Shown here in pieces: positions 57,504-64,000 of a stretch of 64,000 bases of DNA. A program made the translations under genes and the position numbers. Numbering within the stretch: position 1 is the stretch's first letter; each line of letters begins with the position of its first letter. The DNA comes from Azadirachta indica (lineage: Eukaryota > Streptophyta > Magnoliopsida > Sapindales > Meliaceae), in the NCBI GenBank assembly GCA_022749755.1, contig CM040447.1, positions 12,084,087-12,148,086 of the forward strand, given 5' to 3'. The notes beneath the pieces are model-generated. The model worked only from the letters and a program-made list of their open reading frames with translations, was not told the origin of the DNA and ran no database searches.

Positions 57504-58455
57504 GTCATGTGCAATACCACCAGCCCATTTGCAATTACAGGGGGTGGTTTTTTTTTTTTTTTTAAATTTTTTCTCCGGTTTCGCTGTTCGTTGGCTGATG
57601 TTTATGGGTTTAAAATATGGAAAATACGAAAATGAAATGGGCGAATTGGTTAGGTGGGCCGGGATTCCTGTGCGGGCCCATGGTTGAAAATATCTGAGGG
57701 TGTGGAGATATTTCTACGTGTGTTTGTTGGAGAGGTAATGTTGGGTGTGAGTGGAGAATCTGGTGGCAAAGGCATCGAGTGAGTGGATTACAGCCCGATT
57801 ATATTGTTTCGAAAAGTAATATTTTTGAAGTTATTTTCCAAGGCGAAAATAGCGTTTTAAATTTGAATATTCTCATTCTCAATTTGAAGATATTCCATAA
57901 ATAAAAATACTTAAAATATATTTTATAAAATATTTAGAGATAATATTTGACAATATCCATTTAAATTTTTTAAAATCTAATACTATTTTACTTTTTCAAG
58001 TGATCCTCCAAAATTTAACACATGAAATTTAGAAATTCTTCTTTTCGCCCTTATAGCAAATATGCCATTTACAAATTCTTTATATTCTATTGTTTCTTTA
58101 GCTAATGTGTTGTTTTCACATTATTATTCGATATTTTATTAATTTCGTGAATATCTAAAATAATAAATAAGATTGAATTCAAATAATTTATTTCAAAATT
58201 GAAATATAACAACTATAACAAAAAAAATTTGTGATCACTTAAGATAAAAATAGATTAAAAATATTAGATACTGTAGAAGAAATTAGAAACTTAATCAGAT
58301 AAATAAAGTTCACTTATTATAATTCTTAATAACGCATAGTAAAAAAGACACCGTTTTTATTAAAGATTACGACCTTTCAATTTAAGAATAGTTATCACAC
58401 AAAATATGCGAAAATATCTGAAATGTACTACAATTGTCATATCTATATTTTCAAT
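57504..58455. promoter_or_regulatory. Upstream region of CK2 alpha, then AT-rich spacer
   Basis: Directly upstream of the CK2 start on its strand are several TGGGCY-type words: GCCCATTTGC near 57,525, GTGGGCC near 57,655 and GCGGGCCCATGG near 57,673. These site II elements fit a housekeeping promoter. A poly-T run lies near 57,550. Beyond about 57,800 the DNA is AT-rich with no gene. Confidence 0.45.
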
Positions 58456-58916
58456 TAGGGATAAGCACGGTTCGAGTTTTTGAAAAATCGGACCGAACTT
58501 AAAATTTTCGGCTCTAAAAATTTTGAGACCAAATCGGACCGAATAGGAAGAAAAAATTAGACCGCATTATTAGACCGGTTACATATTAGAACCGGATTAA
58601 AATCGAACTGATAAGCTCGATTTTTGAGTTAGCTCGGTTTTTAGGTAAATTTATTATTTTTTAAAAATTTTTCAGTATATCAAACGACGTCGTTTTATGA
58701 AAATACAATAAAATGCCGTTGTTTACATTTAAAAATATTAAAAAATAATAAATCCAGTCTGATCCGAATTTTGTGAACCAAAACCGAAATCAAACCAAAA
58801 ATTTTAGAGCTTTTTATTTTAAAAACTTAAATCTAATTGAATTGTATAAAATATCGAATCAAACTCATTAATTTCCAATTCGATCCAATTCAATCTGGTT
58901 TTTTTGCGTACCCCTA
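58456..58916. mobile_element. hAT-type MITE, 461 bp
   Basis: The element begins TAGGGATAAGCACGGTT and ends, on the other strand, TAGGGGTACGCAAAAAAACC. The flanking 8-mers TTTTCAAT (58448-58455) and TTTTAAAT (58917-58924) are a target duplication with one change. TAGGG ends with an 8-bp duplication are typical of hAT elements. The interior is rich in CGGTTC/GAACCG and AAACCGAA words, as in the widespread plant elements of this sort. No coding content. Confidence 0.75.
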
Positions 58917-59427
58917 TTTTAAATAGACACCTAATATAATATCAATAAATTGTATAGTCGAGCTTAAACACGTTAATTGAATTCTTTCATATTATGATTT
59001 TTTCCTCATTCAATGAAATGAAATGATAAATTTATTATGTTATTTTAATTCTAACAAATAAGAAAAATATCAAGAATTAAACCTATGAATAATTATTATA
59101 TAAGTAGTTGATCATGGATATACCTCAGTTAAGGCAAAATAATTACATACAGTTAATGTCTTCTCAATTTTTATTTTTCATCTTAACTTGTATAATTAGG
59201 TATTTACTTTCTTAACCAATATAATTTAACTAATTTAATTAGAGGTCTATTTAATTTTAAAAAAATGAAAATTAGGAATCTATATTACATCAACACTGCC
59301 AAGAAAAAATGTTACTTGTTACGAGTTGGTTGGTGAAGATGGTGTATTCCAGACGAAAAACAAAAGGTGGAAGGAAGAAATAGGAAATAGGAGATGCTTT
59401 CATCATCTTCTCAGATGGGATGGATAT
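58917..59427. other. 3' region of RNC1 and AT-rich spacer
   Basis: AT-rich DNA follows the hAT element. The last 100 or so bases before the RNC1 stop are less AT-rich and probably belong to its 3' UTR. No gene was seen. Confidence 0.5.
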
Positions 59428-62400
59428 TCACACAGCTTTTGGTTGGATTTGCTCAAAATCAAAAACCTCAAACATGAGGCGCCGTACGTCTGGCTTTCCA
59501 TACACGGTGTAAGCAAGCCCATGAAGGGCTTGTTGAACAGCAGTTGTGGCAGGGTTTCGCAATCTACGATTGTGCTCATATGCATCTTGAACCTGTTCAG
59601 AGTATATGATAAAGCGATGAAGATTCTTTTCCCTCAGATATCTCCCACAGAACTTGTTCATAAGAATACGTCGGTGCTTCTCCTGCAGCCAGTGTCCCGG
59701 AGCATCTAGATGCTTCATCAGTAACCTCTCAGCCATTACAAGATCCTACAGAAGAATGCAAGATGAACAAATGTGAAGATTAATTTACCAAAAATGTTGT
59801 GCTTTCATCTCTGTGATTTTTATTTTTAATGTCATTGAAGAGCAAAAGAGAGAATAATTACTAACCTGGATCTTTTGGCCAACGTACTCTAGTCTCTCGT
59901 AGCAAAACCGAGGATGCTCAAACTTGTACTTTGATGGATGCAAGAAACAAAGCTGTAATCCAGTAGGAAATAGCAATGAGTTGAGAAATAGACAGCCAGC
60001 TGAGTATCTCAGCATGCCAAAATCAAACAGGATGTGTATTTTATCTATAACGGATATTTGGCAATCCATTATAATGACAAATGATGCAAGAAATAACCAT
60101 ATTCTACCGAAGTTCGTATTTGTCTGCTTGAATTCTTTAAACACACGACTGAACCACTGAAATTTATGATAAATGAAAAAAGATGATATGTGTAATGCTA
60201 TAAAAGTGATCAATGATGATAGATATGGCCAAAACCAGGATTGATCTGCTATAAGAGTGCTGATATATTTTATAATTATTTGTTTCATCATATATTTTAA
60301 CTTATAAGTGTTGCTGGTAGAATAAAACATACATAAGGTTGATGAATGTTGCTCTTCACTACAAGAGTCAGAACTGGCAGCGTACAGGGGCATCATAGTT
60401 ATGGAAGGCAAAGAACTACCTGCAGCCCAAGTCCAAGTTCAATATTCCTGGCTTCGGTAATTTCTGGAGTTCTATCTTGTAATTGCAAAGGATATCCCAG
60501 CGTTTGCTTGACATGGGGTCTGCTGTCAAAATCCCACAGATTTCCTCGAAACCGATGCATACCTGGTGGAATGCAAGCCCTGAAAAGCCTTGGGTGTGCA
60601 AAGAGGGCATCTTCAGGTGGCTGGAAAGGAAAAAAGAATTAACTAAAGGACAATTGCAACACAGAAAACAATGAAATTCCCATAGAAGGTAAAAGTAAAT
60701 TGCACCCAAATCTGTTGCATCCCTGACATCCAGATATAATATCATCTGGTATTATTTTCTGATCATAATCATAGACCACCCAGGTTCTGGTATGTGAAGG
60801 CGCAAGATGAGAGCAAATTTTTATTTTTCATTCCTTGCCTTCCTATGACCATATTGTGGTTTCTTTTTTATTTTATTTTTTAAATCTGTTGTTGAGAAAT
60901 TAACTAAGAATGAAGGGAGAATGGAATAAAGATCACCTTGTAAGCTGCAACATCTTGCCAGCTAAGCTTATTGCCTTCGAATTCTACAGACACATAATCT
61001 ACATCTTCAAGTTGCCGCCTTAACTTTGGCTGACAGTCCTCAGCTTCTGGATCCATCCCAAATACTTCAAAAAGAACACGATACACTTCTGGCATACCAA
61101 AACACAAATATATAGCACCAAACAAAGCCCAGAACACAGACCTGAACATAACAGCATAAATTTAGTATATCGTATCCACTAATTGATCATCTTATAGGCC
61201 ATTAAAACAACATTATGGCAGACAATTTCACATCAAAGTTACACAATATAATATCATTCAATGCACTGCAGTTAGGACGATGAGGTCCACCAACTTATTG
61301 AGCACAACTTGACACATTGCAGGAGCAAGGAGGCTATAAAGAAGCAGCACTGTAACAGATTAGGAATGTAAAGCCATAAAACTGTAATCATGTAATGATT
61401 ATGAGAATTGCATACTCTAAATTTTAAATTAGATTGTTCAAAAGAAGTCACATCATCAACTTTCACTCTTCCTCCAATTTATCCAAAGAACTATCATTCT
61501 TCAAAAAGATTTACATATTTGTATAAGAGTTTTGCCTTCTATGAAACACAAACTTCCATCTCATATGAGACAACTCCTCATAACTTCATATTCCAAACAG
61601 TTGAAACAAATGTTACCTAATAAACCCCCTACTCTCTTCCTATCAATTCCTGACCTTTCATTGTCCTGAAAATTGCATCATTCAAATGAACTTGCATTAG
61701 GTTTTACTCACCCTGATATTTTAGCCCCTGAAATTGCAGTTACCTTCTTGTAAACATCAAGATTATCACCAAACCAATTGTTCTGATATTTGATACCCAT
61801 CTCTCAGTCTTCTAAAAATTATAAAGCAGTAGCTCAAATGAAAACATGGCTTCTGCTAAGCAATGTTATGAGATCACTAATATAAACTTAATCCTATAGC
61901 TTTTGAGATGGTAACACTCCAAAGTTGATATTATTGTCATCATTCCATCAATAGGTTCCCACTTCTAGAATGCAGAGACTGAAGACCATATAACACCCAG
62001 CAATGCACTTACTAGCATGTATGGTAATTTCATCACATACAAGCTTATGATTGAGCAGCCCAACAAGAAAGAAGCTGAGTTTCCACAATGCAGCATCCTG
62101 CTTCTCTAATAACTGGATGGAGTATGAGTTTTGTCACATCTAGTCAATTGAAAATTCCCATAAGTCAATCATGAGACAATGAGTTCTCGAGATGAAAAAG
62201 TTTCTGGTAGTTTGCATCTATATGAAGTGATTTCAAGCTCACACAAAGTCCTCATGTGAAGATAAGGAATAATGCGTGCAACAATTGTTTCAAAATCCCC
62301 AAAAAAGACAAGCATGAGAGCAGTTGAAAGTAGTATCCCTTTGTTTAGAAAATACTGAGCTCCAACCACAAAAGAGCTTATTCATGAGAGGCATGGGTAT

Positions 62401-63921
62401 TCATGGTTGATCTATATAAGATGCTAAACCAATTGATATTAACATCGAACTAACAGCAAATCTAACTTCAGCAAAATCAGAAAGAAGTGAGCAACAAGCA
62501 GAATGGTGGGAAATGGTGCCATTTGTTAACTGATTCCTGGCTTACTGAGCCATGGGATTTTAGTTTTCAAGTATGTGTAATAATGTTTGAACCTCAAGGC
62601 ATAGACTCCACATGGCTTTTAAGACACTGATTTTTACTTCTTGAAGCACATGTTTGCGGGTAGAGAACTAAAACATAAAGATATAAAATTTTCAGCTACA
62701 AGAACAGTAAAAGGAGAGAACACCTCCTAAACATTAAATTCCTATCCGTGAAACACCAAAACAAGTAAGCCATTTCAGAGAGGGGAAATTTTAGTGCCAC
62801 CTTCCAGATAAAAAGTCATCAACTCAACCATCCAACATTATCAATTCATATCTAACCATACAAAAAAGAAGCAAATTCAAACAACTACATTCTAATCAAA
62901 GCTCGGGCTTGAGTACCATTACATTCTACAATAACTAGCAACACACTTAGAAAATCCTTCTCTGCTACAACATCTAATTCATCACACGACACTTTGTATA
63001 ATCGCAATATCTTACATTGAATATAACTGTTTCAAGTTCAGTAAGCCATGAAATTCTCCAAAATGTAATGAAGCATAATATTGACAGAAGCAACATTTGT
63101 TAAACCCCAAATGTAATACAGAAGTAAACTTACTTCACCGGTGGTTCCCGTTCTTTCCTAATCAACCTATCCATATCATCATAAGGAAACACTAAATTCT
63201 GCAAGCTAGCAGCTTTAATCCACTTGGGCAAGTTCCTCTTCCCAATCAAACCAAAGACTCTTTCTCTCATCGGAGCGGGGGATTCTCTTGGATACCTCTG
63301 TAAGAAATACTCACAAAATGCCATTTCGAGCACAAACTGCCCCAAAAAAACCAGCCTTGAATGCCCCGATCTCACATGCCTAGTCTTAGATCTCTCACAA
63401 GACGGATGCTGAAACGCTAAGTACAACAACGTATCAAAATGCTTAGCCGGATTATCATCTCCAAGTTGATCAGACGGCTCTAGAGAATACCCCAAAGCTT
63501 GCTTCGCCTCAAGCAAGTACTCGTCTATCCAAGTTTTATCTGCATTGTTAAGACGCGAAGAAGGCAAGCAAGAACTCAACAAAGGAAATGATTTTAAAGA
63601 TAATTGTGGACTTTTTAAAAATCTATCAACTAGTTTCTTGTCATCAAGTGGAGGTCTTAAAATAAACTTCTTCGGTGGAACTTTTTTCTTTGGAGATGTT
63701 ACTTTTCTCCGTTCTGCTAGCTCTTTGAGGAGTCTTTGTGGGCTGTTATGGGGCAGCTCTTGTTGTGGGTCTACTGCTACAGCCAAAATACGAAGATTTT
63801 GCGAGGTGGGTTTGGTGAATTTTAGTTTCTTTAAAGAAATTTGGAGTGGGAATGGAGAGATTGAAGAAGAGAAAGAGATTTTATCAGAAACAAGGGATGA
63901 AAAGGACGAAGAGAGTTCCAT
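59428..63921 (-). CDS. RNC1: RNC1, plastid RNase III-domain splicing factor
   Basis: Five exons join in phase: 63134-63921, 60937-61141, 60420-60620, 59866-59952 and 59428-59745, giving 532 residues, close to the Arabidopsis protein At4g37510. Residues 1-48 are Ser-rich and basic, a chloroplast transit peptide. Two RNase III domains follow. The first has RLVFLGQ (189-195) where active enzymes have RLEFLGD, and FWALFGAIYL where they have an acidic residue before ALIGAIYL. The second has RLEYVGQ (418-424), with Gln for Asp, and TTAVQQALHGLAY, lacking the acidic pair. Loss of these metal ligands agrees with the known RNC1, which binds group II introns in chloroplast RNA and promotes splicing without cleaving. 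Intron 1 is about 2 kb with no recognised content. Confidence 0.95.
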
Positions 63922-64000
63922 GTTTGGTGTGCAATAATAGTAGAGATGCGAAGTGGGTTTTTAGCGCAATTCTTCAAGGAAATGACGTGTGTTCTGTGAG
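63922..64000 (-). promoter_or_regulatory. Immediate upstream of RNC1, cut by window end
   Basis: Only 79 bases upstream of the RNC1 start codon are present, probably 5' leader. The promoter lies outside the window. Confidence 0.4.

Noticed and set aside
59785..60411. 208-codon minus-strand frame overlapping an RNC1 exon
   Set aside because: It reads through RNC1 exon 4 and both flanking introns; only the 29 residues LCFLHPSKYK...VGQKIQ are real coding sequence. Splice sites at 59952 and 59866 remove the rest.

Overview
This is a plant nuclear window, almost certainly from a eudicot. It is AT-rich, its genes carry many GT-AG introns (5 to 10 exons are common), and it encodes plastid proteins of the green lineage (CGLD27, RNC1). 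Codon use and protein flavour would fit a woody rosid such as Citrus, but the genus is only a guess. All gene models below were assembled by hand by joining exons at splice sites that keep the frame; every multi-exon model closes exactly in phase.

Layout. Bases 1-11,700 hold no intact gene. They contain AT-rich DNA, remnants of non-autonomous transposons (hAT-like, Tourist-like and one unclassified 2.15 kb inverted-repeat element), a very strong G-quadruplex motif, a cluster of G-boxes, and a broken copy of the first exon of the next gene. From 11,721 to 21,369 a mitochondrial/organellar-type J-domain protein (+) converges on the plastid membrane protein CGLD27 (-). Next come a single-exon F-box protein (+, 22,925) and a prolyl 4-hydroxylase (+, 25,611-30,990), which converges on a molybdate-anion-transporter-type MFS protein (-, 32,946-38,081). 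An ACBP3-like acyl-CoA-binding protein (-, 39,966-42,806) follows, and then a tiny C2H2 zinc-finger/SERF-like protein (+, 45,752-46,958). A 1.8 kb foldback Mutator-like element with a 9-bp target duplication lies downstream of it. The right end has casein kinase II alpha with an unusual hydrophobic N-terminal extension (-, 50,980-57,503), a 461-bp hAT MITE, and the plastid intron-splicing factor RNC1 (-, 59,428-63,921).

These genes are independently transcribed and do not form a pathway. The P4H, MFS, SERF-like and CK2-alpha genes appear, from memory, to be the same neighbourhood as Arabidopsis At2g23070-At2g23096, so the middle of the window is probably an ancestral eudicot block. CGLD27 and RNC1 both act in the chloroplast.

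The most unusual structures are the foldback MULE, an 81-bp duplication that copied the end of a CGLD27 coding exon together with its splice donor (next to a GC-AG intron in the same gene), the partial J-protein exon copy, the 58-residue repeats in the ACBP, and the two possible translation starts of CK2-alpha. I found no CRISPR array, tRNA, rRNA or wholly new gene system.
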